Assembly: GCF_903642095.1 (NCBI RefSeq)
Contig: NZ_CAHJWD020000245.1
Coordinates: 1-51,475, forward strand
From: Bathymodiolus brooksi thiotrophic gill symbiont
Lineage (GTDB): Bacteria; Pseudomonadota; Gammaproteobacteria; PS1; Pseudothioglobaceae
Direction: 5' to 3'
Length of the DNA: 51,475 nt
Shown here: one piece after another, positions 16,471-24,561 of the stretch
Layout of the letters: every line of letters starts with the position of its first letter
How positions within the stretch are numbered: position 1 is the first letter of the stretch
Translations under genes and position numbers: made by a program
Notes under the pieces: model-generated
What the model saw: the letters and a program-made list of their open reading frames with translations, nothing else
What the model was told of the DNA's origin: nothing
Databases searched by the model: none

Positions 16471-17886
16471 CTAAAAAAATGCTTTTGCGTATTCTTCTAA
16501 TTGTTGCCATAGTTTTTCTTTATTAGGGTGAGCCTGACGCATGGCATTGATAGAGTCATAATATTTATCAATTGACAAGTAACCATTTTCCCCCGCTTGC
16601 ACACGACCTTGCACCGTTTCAAACCAATCTTCTTGCTCATCTTGGGTTAAGGTGTCGGGATAATTTCTTGCCTTAAAGTGCATCAGCAATGTTGAGAGTT
16701 TTTCCTCTTTAAATCTTGGATGAAATGTTTTTAATTTATCAGTACTAAGTGTTTGAATTTGCTCACTAATGCGTCTATCAGCATTATCCATAAAGCCGTC
16801 ATATAATGATTGATCAACATCAGGCGTTGGCGGGCGTTCTTGGTCGTTACGATATAAATCTTGCACTACTTTGGTAATTTTTTCTTGATTGTTTTTAATA
16901 AATTCCAATCGTTGCAGACAGGTGTCCATATTAATTTGCAATTGCTCAACAATCTTAGCATCAAGTTTATAGATATTCGGTACAAACATTGGGCTTTTAT
17001 TGAACACTAAATCTTTAATTTGCAATCTTTCCATACCTTCTGGCAGTTCTGATTGCTTGGTGAATAATCGTTTTTTTAACGCTTCACCATCCAATTCTAA
17101 GAGTATGGAAGGGTCTTGGTCAAGATTAAAGACAATCGCCCTATCATTGTATTCTGGATGATATGCCAGTGCAACTGCCAGCCGTGTACAAGAGAGCGTA
17201 GCAGGATACATACCTGAGGTGTGTAACATTGGTTCAAACAGTTTGATTTTTTGCTCAACTGTCTTTTTTTGTCTTAGGCTAAAGGCGTATTCAAATAGTT
17301 GTGGTTGCGTGTCTTGAATAATCTTAGCAATAGCAATGGTGGCGCGTACATCCGCTAATGCATCGTGGGCTTCACTGTGTTCAATGCCATTGGCGAGAGA
17401 AAGTTGGTCAAGTCTAAAAATAGGTTTGCCATTTTCACCGTGTACCCATTTAAGGCTTGTCTCTTTTTTAAGTGCATAACACAAGCGCACCACATCCAAA
17501 ATGTCCCAACGCGTATTGCCATTTTTCCAATGCCAAGCATATGGGTCGATAAAATTTCGATACAATGAATAACGGGTAAATTCATCATCAAAACGAATAG
17601 AGTTATAGCCTACTGTGCAAGTATCTGGCACAGAAAATTCAGTATTTATTTGCTGCATAAACTGGTGTTCTATTATGCCTTTTTCCGCACAAAGTTGCGG
17701 GGTGATGCCTGTTACTGCACAGGCCTCAGGGGAGGGCAGGCAGTCATTAGTTGGCTTGCAGTAAAACATCTTTTCATACAAAATGTTGAGATTTTCATCT
17801 GTGCGAATGCCAGCGAATTGAGCAATACGCCCAATTTTTGGATTAATGTCAAAAGTTTCAAAATCATACCAATAAAATGTTTTCAT
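16471..17886 (-). CDS. sbcB: Exodeoxyribonuclease I
   Basis: 471-residue 3'-5' single-strand DNA exonuclease. It begins with the DEDDh exonuclease motif YDFETFDINP, continues with GYNSIRFDDEFTRYSLYRNF, and has HDALADVRATIAIAK as the third exonuclease motif. The C-terminal half matches the SH3-like and helical Exo I domains (QDLYRNDQERPPTPDVDQSLYDGF). Length is close to the 475 residues of E. coli ExoI. Monocistronic: both flanking gaps contain element debris. Confidence 0.95.
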   Translation of the reverse strand: MKTFYWYDFETFDINPKIGRIAQFAGIRTDENLNILYEKMFYCKPTNDCLPSPEACAVTGITPQLCAEKGIIEHQFMQQINTEFSVPDTCTVGYNSIRFDDEFTRYSLYRNFIDPYAWHWKNGNTRWDILDVVRLCYALKKETSLKWVHGENGKPIFRLDQLSLANGIEHSEAHDALADVRATIAIAKIIQDTQPQLFEYAFSLRQKKTVEQKIKLFEPMLHTSGMYPATLSCTRLAVALAYHPEYNDRAIVFNLDQDPSILLELDGEALKKRLFTKQSELPEGMERLQIKDLVFNKSPMFVPNIYKLDAKIVEQLQINMDTCLQRLEFIKNNQEKITKVVQDLYRNDQERPPTPDVDQSLYDGFMDNADRRISEQIQTLSTDKLKTFHPRFKEEKLSTLLMHFKARNYPDTLTQDEQEDWFETVQGRVQAGENGYLSIDKYYDSINAMRQAHPNKEKLWQQLEEYAKAFF

Positions 17887-18180
17887 TGTTTGTAAAGCCC
17901 TGTCGGTAATATTAGGTTTTATTTTACAAGGCTTACTGGGTTGCTAGAAAGTAAGATTGCAACGAAAAGTCAGAATAGGGCAGTTGAAAAAATTCATAAC
18001 CTCTATTTTTATGCCACTTCATCCGAAAAAACGACTGCTTGTCTATTGATAGAGTAAAAAGTTTGATTTTACTTATAATGAGATTTTTGCATAATTATGA
18101 ATAATATCATTTTTAAAAATGGTGTAACTCGTATTTATGCAAAAGGTTTAAAACTTTTTATAATTTAAGGATAATCAACA
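17887..18180. other. Intergenic DNA with a degenerate palindromic element
   Basis: 294 bases with no open frame worth calling. Its right half contains the degenerate element copy at 18080-18149. The left half shows nothing recognisable. Confidence 0.5.
18080..18149. repeat. Degenerate copy of the GAGACC palindromic element
   Basis: Left end GAGATTTTTGCATAATTATG and right end GTATTTATGCAAAAGGTTT resemble the terminal repeats of the intact copies at 35987 and 41203. The size (70 bases) is close to the 74-base copy. Several substitutions, and no clear target duplication, suggest an old insertion just upstream of the decayed gene at 18181. Confidence 0.55.
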
Positions 18181-18478
18181 ATGAAAAAAAATAATACTTT
18201 CTTTGTCGTTGATTTCAAGTTTGTCTTATGCGACAAATAATTATCAAACAGGAAAAACACAACATTTTTCTTATACTAAGCAGTTGGCAGAAGAGCATTT
18301 GTTGGTTAAAGATGCACACGGTAACGATTGAGTAATAAGCACAACGCTAGATTATGAAGAAAAATGCACCAAAATCAATATTTTTAATGCTAAAAAGTTA
18401 AGCGATGACCTTATTGCTGTGGCAAAATTACCTTATGTTTTGCCTTTGGGGTTTCACGGAAAATTTATCAATCTTTAG
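18181..18478 (+). pseudogene. Decayed gene for a small exported protein
   Basis: The ATG at 18181 is followed by a run of eight A. Removing one A restores a signal peptide (MKKIILSLSLISSLSYA) and a continuous frame: TNNYQTGKTQHFSYTKQLAEEHL, a TGA near 18329, then VISTTLDYEEKCTKINIFNAK to GKFINL. So there is a +1 slip in the A-run plus an internal stop. The final TAG at 18476-18478 uses the first base of the element fragment at 18478, which suggests the insertion cut off the 3' end. The ancestral protein looked small and periplasmic; the family was not recognised. Confidence 0.65.
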
Positions 18479-18565
18479 AGACCTTTGCGTAAATATGAAT
18501 AATCATCAAAAATCCGCTTTTACCAACTTGGTAATTTTTTTTAAACCCAGCCTTTTAGTATATAA
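18478..18565 (+). mobile_element. Left-end fragment of the GAGACC element or its parent IS
   Basis: Starts GAGACCTTTGCGTAAATATG, continues AATAATCATCAAAAATCCGC like the 41203 copy, then runs into CTTGGTAATTTTTTTTAAACCC, which the intact short copies lack but 16375 shares. No right terminal repeat was found before the next gene at 18575. It may be one end of a longer parent insertion sequence from which the short palindromic copies derive. It may also supply the promoter of the LytTR gene. The right boundary is uncertain. Confidence 0.5.
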
Positions 18566-18574
18566 AATTTCATT

Positions 18575-19306
18575 ATGCAAAATCGACTTTTAATATCATT
18601 ACTCATTACACTTATTTTTAATACGCTAATTGCGGTATTGTTGCTTTTATTGCTTGACAATATTAGTTTTGGCTCTTTATTGTTTATTTCACATAGTATT
18701 GGACTTAGCGTTTTAGGCGCTAATTCTTTGATATCTTTTGAACAGTATTCAAATAGTATTGTTCAAATTATTTTGCACTCTTTAGCAGGCTTGTTGTTTG
18801 GTTTAATGGTGGCATTTATTGGCCATCATTTTATTTTTGGTATTGATTTAACTTATTCGATTATTTTTCCTGCTTTGTTTTTTAGTGTGGTTGCTGTTTT
18901 GATTTTTTGGTTATATTTCAGTCGTTTAGACAACCAAGAGGCACTGGATAAAATTAAAAGAAAATTAAGCACTGGTCATAAAAAATTACACTGGATCAAA
19001 ACAGCTGATAGCAAAGGTAATGTGTTTTTACTCAATGTAAAAGAAATTGAGTATTTTCAAGCACAACAAAAATACACTTGTGTTTACAGTAAAGGTAAGG
19101 AATATTTGATTGCTACTGGGATTAAAACGCTGAGTATGCAGTTAGATGTTAATTATTTTTGGCAAATTCATCGTGGTAGCATCGTCAACATAAGTTTTAT
19201 TAGTCGAGTTTCTAAAAATGAACAGAATAAATTAATGATTTATTTTTCTGATGGTCAAACACTTCCTGTTAGTCGTAATTATTTATATTTATTTAAAAGG
19301 ATGTAA
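18575..19306 (+). CDS. Membrane-anchored LytTR-family transcription regulator
   Basis: 243 residues. Four hydrophobic segments (about 5-27, 33-53, 62-84, 92-115) are followed by a charged linker and a C-terminal LytTR DNA-binding domain (about 139-241). Domain features: FLLNVKEIEYFQAQQKYTCVY, FWQIHRGSIVNISFI, and LPVSRNYLYLFKR at the end. No response-regulator receiver domain is present. It therefore looks like a LytTR regulator that senses through its own membrane domain rather than by phosphorylation; targets unknown. The upstream neighbour is a decayed exported-protein gene, perhaps a former partner. No clear Shine-Dalgarno sequence precedes the ATG. Confidence 0.85.
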   Translation: MQNRLLISLLITLIFNTLIAVLLLLLLDNISFGSLLFISHSIGLSVLGANSLISFEQYSNSIVQIILHSLAGLLFGLMVAFIGHHFIFGIDLTYSIIFPALFFSVVAVLIFWLYFSRLDNQEALDKIKRKLSTGHKKLHWIKTADSKGNVFLLNVKEIEYFQAQQKYTCVYSKGKEYLIATGIKTLSMQLDVNYFWQIHRGSIVNISFISRVSKNEQNKLMIYFSDGQTLPVSRNYLYLFKRM

Positions 19307-19312
19307 CGAAAA

Positions 19313-19335
19313 AACCCGGCTAAAAAAGCCGGGTT
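19313..19335. terminator. Bidirectional rho-independent terminator
   Basis: Perfect 9-bp stem AACCCGGCT/AGCCGGGTT with a five-A loop, placed between the converging LytTR and cold-shock genes. A-rich on the left flank and T-rich on the right, so it can serve both directions. Confidence 0.88.
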
Positions 19336-19356
19336 CTTTAACTCGTAAATTTTGCT

Positions 19357-19560
19357 TTATCCTAAAACAACATTTGCCGCTTGTGGACCTTTGTCGCCAT
19401 CTTCTAAATCAAATTCCACTTCTTGACCTTCGTCTAGTGACTTATAACCGTCACCTTGAATAGCGCGAAAGTGAACGAATACATCGTCACCACTTTCTTG
19501 TTCAATAAAGCCAAAGCCTTTTTTTGCGTCAAACCATTTGACTTTTCCTGTTGTAGACAT
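19357..19560 (-). CDS. cspA: Cold-shock domain protein
   Basis: 67-residue single cold-shock domain, an RNA/ssDNA-binding chaperone. RNP1 KGFGFIEQ and RNP2 VFVHF are intact; [13 protein letters not shown] opens the domain. A strong Shine-Dalgarno AAGGAG precedes the ATG. The exact csp paralogue cannot be told from sequence. A terminator lies 20 bases after its stop. Confidence 0.95.
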   Translation of the reverse strand: MSTTGKVKWFDAKKGFGFIEQESGDDVFVHFRAIQGDGYKSLDEGQEVEFDLEDGDKGPQAANVVLG

Positions 19561-20108
19561 ACTTGTCTCCTTTTAAAGTATAAAAAAACCACATAAAAAC
19601 TACTATTTCTATATCGATAAAAAAATATCAAACAAGCGATAAATATATTTTATTGGCGTGCGTTATTATAATGCTAATTTAACGCTTATGTGAATACTTT
19701 TAATAAATTTTATTTAACAAGATTTTAAGGTTGTGAATGATTGCTAAAGTGCCATATTTCAATAACCTATAGATTAAATACTATTCTTTATAAGTATTTA
19801 AAAAGGAGCGCTTTCTTAAGGTGCAGATTGTAAGTAATGACTGACCTTTAATCAAAATCACAATGCAAAACAGATTTTTTATTGCAAGACCTGTAAAGAA
19901 TAGGATTTAATTGCTGGTATTGAGACTTTTATACAATAATATGGATGATGAGAAAATTTAATTTTTGCTAATCCTAGTTACTTCTTTAAATTTTATTTTA
20001 GTTAAGACTGGTTTAAAAAAATGCTAAGCTGGCGAAAAACACGGTATTGAACTAAGTTGAAATTTTTCTTTGAATTTTCTCAGTAAGAAAAAGTGTTTTT
20101 TAAGCCTT
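19561..20108. other. Long AT-rich gap upstream of csp and downstream of sulP
   Basis: 548 bases without a supportable gene. The part next to csp likely holds its promoter and a leader, but no thermosensor-like structure was convincing by eye. The part next to the sulP stop has no clear terminator. A short plus-strand stretch near 19845-19895 encodes a CKTC-like fragment; too short to call. Confidence 0.4.
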
Positions 20109-21842
20109 TTAAAGAGCACATTCATCAAAAATAAGTGCTGGACAAGTGGCACAAATTTCTCGGTCTAATTCTTTGTAAATATGCTTAATAGCTTGTTTTT
20201 TTGTATCAAAAAAGTGCGACATACCAACCTGTTGAATGAAGTGTGATTTGGCAGCAAATTCGTATACAGAAGGCTTTAATCCGACAAAATATAGATTACC
20301 GCCGTTCTTAACTAAGCGATTATTTTCTGCAATTAACGCCTCTGTGCCTGCTAAGTCAATAAAGTTAATACCACTGGCGACAATGAGAATATGGTTAATA
20401 CGCTCATTTTCTGAAATGGTAGCGATGCGTTTTTGAATATGATTAATAGAGCCAAAATAAATTGACATATCAATACGAATAATTTTTAGTTGCGGGCATT
20501 GCTTGAGTGGTTTTTCATTGATGTCAATCAACTTCTTTTTTCCGCTAGCTTGAGTTTCATCTAAAGACAAGGTGGGAATAGAAGGTGTGGAAGTTTTGCC
20601 AAGAAATAGCACCAACGAAAGTAAAACACCTAAGTAAATAGCAAATTCCAATTCAAGGAAAAGGGTTGCCAAGAAAGTGGTAATTAAAACAGCGGACTCT
20701 TCTATGCTAAAACTCAAGGTTTCACGAATATGGTGAAAATCAATGAGGTTATAAGCAACGACAAGAATAACGCCAGCCATCGCAGCAATCGGTAGATAAC
20801 CCATTAGCGGTGCAATTAATAGCACAATCAACATTAAAATAATTGCCGCAAAGATAGCCGACAATGGAGTTTTTGCACCAGAGGCATAGTTCAATCCTGA
20901 GCGTGTAAAAGAGCCAGAGCCAGCGTAACTAGACATAAAACTACCAAATAAATTTGACATCCCTTGACCAATAAATTCTTGATTGGCATGGATGCGTTGG
21001 TTAGATTTTGTTGCCACAGCACGACTGATAGAAACTGCTTCAATCAAACCTAATAGAGCAACTGCAAACGCCTCAGGTGCTAGCATTTTAATGGTAGCAA
21101 ATGAAAAATTTGGCATAGATAAAGGCGGTAAGTGTGCAGGGATTTCACCCACTAATTTAATGTCTGTGGTGAATTCTTTAAAATATAAGGCAAGTATGCT
21201 ACCGACAACCATACCTAATAATAAATTGGGCAGCTTAGGAAAGAACTTTTTAATTAAAATTGTTGTAATTAAGGTTACTAAACCAATGGTAATAAGATAA
21301 AAATTAGCACTACCAGCACCCTGATATAAATCCAGTAAAGTGTGGAGAAAAGACTCACCTTTAGGGACAAAAATACCAGTGATATGCTGTAATTGACTGC
21401 TGGCAATTAAAATGGCTGCACCTGCAGTGAAACCAATAACCACAGTATGTGAAACAAAGTTAACCATTGCACCGAGGCGTGCCAAACCAAATGCCAGTTG
21501 ATAAACACCAGCAAGAAAAGTCAATGTGAGTGTCAAAGAAACAAATTCAGCAGACCCCGGTTCAGCATAATGAGAGATCGCAGAAAAAACCACGATAGAG
21601 ATTGCAGTAGTCGGGCCTGATACTAAGTGTAGTGATGAGCCAAATAAGGCGGCAATAATAGGAGTAACCATTGCTGTGTATAGCCCATATTCTGGGGGTA
21701 GTCCAGCAATAGTAGCAAAAGCGACACCTTGGGGTAAAACAATGACGGCACCTGTTAATCCTGCTATTAAATCTGCTTTAAGAGAGGCTTTAGTAACAAG
21801 TTTAAACCAAGTTAAAAAAGGAAAGAAACGCGTAAATACCAT
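20109..21842 (-). CDS. SulP/SLC26 family anion transporter with STAS domain
   Basis: 577 residues from the ATG at 21842, one base after the deaD stop. A longer frame would run 137 bases into deaD and is unlikely. The membrane domain begins KADLIAGLTGAVIVLPQGVAFATIAGLPPEYGL in the family style; LVSGPTTAIS and the SRAVATKS region follow. The cytoplasmic STAS domain is about 450-560 (IRIDMSIYFG, GINFIDLAGTEAL). The C-terminus carries Cys564, Cys567 and Cys575. Family substrates include sulfate, bicarbonate and dicarboxylates; which one cannot be read from sequence. Sulfate export or bicarbonate uptake would both suit a sulfur oxidiser (inference). Confidence 0.92.
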   Translation of the reverse strand: MVFTRFFPFLTWFKLVTKASLKADLIAGLTGAVIVLPQGVAFATIAGLPPEYGLYTAMVTPIIAALFGSSLHLVSGPTTAISIVVFSAISHYAEPGSAEFVSLTLTLTFLAGVYQLAFGLARLGAMVNFVSHTVVIGFTAGAAILIASSQLQHITGIFVPKGESFLHTLLDLYQGAGSANFYLITIGLVTLITTILIKKFFPKLPNLLLGMVVGSILALYFKEFTTDIKLVGEIPAHLPPLSMPNFSFATIKMLAPEAFAVALLGLIEAVSISRAVATKSNQRIHANQEFIGQGMSNLFGSFMSSYAGSGSFTRSGLNYASGAKTPLSAIFAAIILMLIVLLIAPLMGYLPIAAMAGVILVVAYNLIDFHHIRETLSFSIEESAVLITTFLATLFLELEFAIYLGVLLSLVLFLGKTSTPSIPTLSLDETQASGKKKLIDINEKPLKQCPQLKIIRIDMSIYFGSINHIQKRIATISENERINHILIVASGINFIDLAGTEALIAENNRLVKNGGNLYFVGLKPSVYEFAAKSHFIQQVGMSHFFDTKKQAIKHIYKELDREICATCPALIFDECAL

Positions 21843-21843
21843 T

Positions 21844-23667
21844 TTATCTTGAAAACTTTGGCTTCCTACTGTTTCTGTCTCCGTTATTTTGCTTGCGATT
21901 TGATTTTCTACCGTTACGATCTTTTGAAAACTTCTTGCGACCAAACTTACGCCCTTTATTGCCTTCTGACTTTGAGCCACCTACTTTTGCCGTATTATTT
22001 TTATTTGTGAGTTCAACCATATTTAGACGCATACTACAAACTACAGTTTTTTGTAGCATTTCTAAAACTTCTTGCGGCATCTCATTGGGTAAATCAATGG
22101 TTGAAAAGTTATCAAAAATTTGAATTGAACCAATATACTCGCTGTCAATATCAGCTTCATTTGCCACTGCACCTAAAATATTACCTGGCTTTACATTGTT
22201 ATTGTTGCCAACATCAATACGGTAGCGACACATTGGAATTTGTGGATTATCTTTTAAAGGTGATGCTTCAGTTGAAATGATTTTTTCTTCACCTTGGCGT
22301 TGTTCTTTGCCAAAACTTTGAGCTTTGTCTGAGATGAGCAACGGTTCCTTACCCTGTGCGATAAATGCTAATGCAGAGGCAGTTTTTAAGGGCTCAATTT
22401 CTGGGTTTTCCTCTTGGAATTCAGTTACTAATTTTCCAAATATTTCTAAACTTTGGTTGTTAATTGTTTGCAAAATATTCTCTTTAAATGTCTCAATACG
22501 CTTGGCATTAATAATTTTTGCACTAGGCAGTTCAATCGGTTCAATTTTTTGGCGAGTAATGCGTTCAATCGTGCTAAGCATACGCCTTTCACGATGTGAA
22601 ACAAATAAAATTGCTTTGCCAGAACGACCTGCACGACCAGTGCGACCGATACGATGCACATAAGATTCAGCATCCTGTGGAATGTCATAATTAATCACAT
22701 GAGAAATGCGTTCAACATCTAAACCGCGTGCCGCCACATCGGTGGCAATAAGAATGTCAATTTTGCCTTTTTTATAGTTGTTGATAATGCGTTCACGCTG
22801 GTTTTGAGCAATATCGCCGTTAATAGCAGCAGCGGAAAAACCACGGGCTGAGAGTTTTTCTTCTAACTCAATAGTCATTGTTTTGGTGCGGGTAAAAACA
22901 ATCATTGCATCAAAAGTGGTTACTTCTAAGATGCGTGTTAATGCATCTAATTTTTGTGCCATATTGCTGACCATCATATAGGATTGTGCAATTGTTGATG
23001 CTGTTTCTGTTTTGTTTTTAACCTTAACAATTTTTGGATTGTTTAAAAACTTTTCCGCTACTTTTTTAATTATATTTGGCATTGTGGCTGAAAATAAGGC
23101 AATTTGACGCTCTTCTGGAATGCGTTCCATTACCCATTTAATATCGTCAATAAAGCCCATTTTTAACATTTCATCAGCTTCGTCTAGGACGAATGATTTT
23201 AAGTTGTCAAGTTTTAAGGTGCCTTTCTTAATATGGTCCATTACCCGACCGGGAGTGCCAACTACAGCGTGAACACCACGCTTAAGTGGGCGTAATTGCA
23301 CATCATAAGATTGTCCGCCATAAATTGGCAATACATGAAATCCCTTTATGCCGCGTGCATAAGTTTGCACAGCTTCCGCTACTTGAATGGCAAGCTCACG
23401 CGTTGGCGCTAAGATAAGTAATTGTGGTGCATTGAGTTTAATATCAATTTTATCAAGTAGTGGCAGGGTAAAAGCGGCAGTTTTGCCTGTGCCCGTTTGT
23501 GCTTGACCGATAACATCTTTGCCATCTAATAAATAGGTAATACACTGTTGTTGAATTGGAGAAGGTGTTTCGTAGCCGATTGAATCTAGAACTTTTAAGA
23601 TTGAATCAGACAAGCCTAAATCGCTAAATTTGACTTGTGGTTTATTATTTTCTTGGATATCGGGCAT
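21844..23667 (-). CDS. deaD: DEAD-box RNA helicase DeaD/CsdA
   Basis: 607 residues. Q motif (SPIQQQCI), Walker A AQTGTGKT (56-63), PTRELAIQ, GTPGRVMDH, DEAD in VLDEADEMLKMG, SAT, and HRIGRTGRAGRSGKA. After the two RecA domains comes a DbpA-type RNA-binding domain (about 480-555, CRYRIDVGNNNNVKPGNILG) and a basic tail rich in Arg, Lys, Gly and Asn. This order fits DeaD/CsdA, which helps ribosome assembly and mRNA turnover in the cold. SulP is encoded one base downstream. Confidence 0.95.
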   Translation of the reverse strand: MPDIQENNKPQVKFSDLGLSDSILKVLDSIGYETPSPIQQQCITYLLDGKDVIGQAQTGTGKTAAFTLPLLDKIDIKLNAPQLLILAPTRELAIQVAEAVQTYARGIKGFHVLPIYGGQSYDVQLRPLKRGVHAVVGTPGRVMDHIKKGTLKLDNLKSFVLDEADEMLKMGFIDDIKWVMERIPEERQIALFSATMPNIIKKVAEKFLNNPKIVKVKNKTETASTIAQSYMMVSNMAQKLDALTRILEVTTFDAMIVFTRTKTMTIELEEKLSARGFSAAAINGDIAQNQRERIINNYKKGKIDILIATDVAARGLDVERISHVINYDIPQDAESYVHRIGRTGRAGRSGKAILFVSHRERRMLSTIERITRQKIEPIELPSAKIINAKRIETFKENILQTINNQSLEIFGKLVTEFQEENPEIEPLKTASALAFIAQGKEPLLISDKAQSFGKEQRQGEEKIISTEASPLKDNPQIPMCRYRIDVGNNNNVKPGNILGAVANEADIDSEYIGSIQIFDNFSTIDLPNEMPQEVLEMLQKTVVCSMRLNMVELTNKNNTAKVGGSKSEGNKGRKFGRKKFSKDRNGRKSNRKQNNGDRNSRKPKFSR

Positions 23668-23886
23668 AAGTTAATTTATGAATAGCATAAAGAAGCCATT
23701 ATACGCTAATTGTAGATAACATTAGTATTTCATTATATAGTGAACCTTTAAAAAATATCTGACACACTTGGCGAAATGAATAAAATAGTGATATATTCTT
23801 AATTTTGTATATAAATGCATCTTTTTTTTTGCCTGATAGATTGTATATTAATTGTGTGATGACTGATTTTAGAAAGCGGGGTCTTA

Positions 23887-23909
23887 TTGTTTTTAGTTAT
23901 AAAAAACAA
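23887..23909. promoter_or_regulatory. Inverted repeat, possible operator for the cco operon
   Basis: TTGTTTTT and AAAAAACAA flank a six-base centre, about 32 bases upstream of the TATAAT at 23941. Placement suits a regulator site near -60, but the arms are low-complexity and could be chance. Confidence 0.25.
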
Positions 23910-23940
23910 CATAAGTTATTTTTATTTCGTAAATTATTAG

Positions 23941-23946
23941 TATAAT
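23941..23946 (+). promoter_or_regulatory. Possible -10 box of the Yip1-ccoNOQP operon
   Basis: Perfect TATAAT 41 bases before the ATG at 23988. The -35 position (ATTTTT) is poor, suggesting an activator-dependent promoter if it is real. Confidence 0.4.
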
Positions 23947-23987
23947 ATTGCACTAATTAATTCATTTACAAAAATTAAGGTCATTTT

Positions 23988-24557
23988 ATGATTAAAGCAA
24001 GTATCGAGCGTTTAGCACAGTCTAGTTATTCACCTGGCAAATTATTTTTTGGTTTTTCAATTTGGCTGATTCTTATTCCACCTATTAGTGCTTTTTTTGG
24101 CATGCATTATTATGGTTGGTCGCTGGGTATATCAGACCCGATTCGTTTGGATTTCACACAATCACTTATTATTTCTATTTTCTATTTCTTAGCACTTGTT
24201 GTTGGTTTTTTTGTTACCGCATTGACTATTAAATGGATGTCTTCTGTGTATGCACCCAAGGCTACTTTGAAAGATGCTTTTGCTGTGGTTACTGTGATTA
24301 CAACACCGATTATGTTGGGCGGCATAGTGCATTTATATCCTTCTATTTTCTTTCATGTAATTGCACTTTCTCCAATTTTTGCATTGAGTGGATATTTGTT
24401 ATTTGCCTCTATTCCAATTTTATTAAAAACGGATTATGATCGAGGTATCTTTATGGGTTGTTCGTTGTTTGGTTTTATATCAACTGCTGGCATTTCTTTG
24501 TTGGGCATTAGTGCCATCGCTTGGGTTTATGGTATCGGCCCTAATTTAGGAGTTTAA
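23988..24557 (+). CDS. Yip1-family membrane protein
   Basis: 189 residues with five hydrophobic segments (about 21-37, 57-82, 98-118, 121-145, 155-180) in the pattern of bacterial Yip1-domain (DUF1282-like) proteins; the N-terminal PGKLFFGFSIWLILIPP fits. The function is unknown. It ends 4 bases before ccoN on the same strand and is preceded by the only plausible promoter, so it is the first gene of the oxidase operon. A role in assembly of the oxidase is an inference from position only. Confidence 0.75.
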   Translation: MIKASIERLAQSSYSPGKLFFGFSIWLILIPPISAFFGMHYYGWSLGISDPIRLDFTQSLIISIFYFLALVVGFFVTALTIKWMSSVYAPKATLKDAFAVVTVITTPIMLGGIVHLYPSIFFHVIALSPIFALSGYLLFASIPILLKTDYDRGIFMGCSLFGFISTAGISLLGISAIAWVYGIGPNLGV

Positions 24558-24561
24558 TTTT

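Larger units (their letters stand above)
23668..23987. other. Divergent promoter region between deaD and the cco operon
   Basis: 320 bases, very AT-rich. It contains a perfect TATAAT at 23941-23946 and an inverted repeat at 23887-23909 (listed separately). No FNR-type TTGAT-N4-ATCAA box was found. The deaD side probably includes a long 5' leader. Confidence 0.5.

Noticed and set aside
19845..19895. Zinc-ribbon-like CKTC fragment suggesting an IS remnant
   Set aside because: About 15 residues only, flanked by stops; no second motif to support it.
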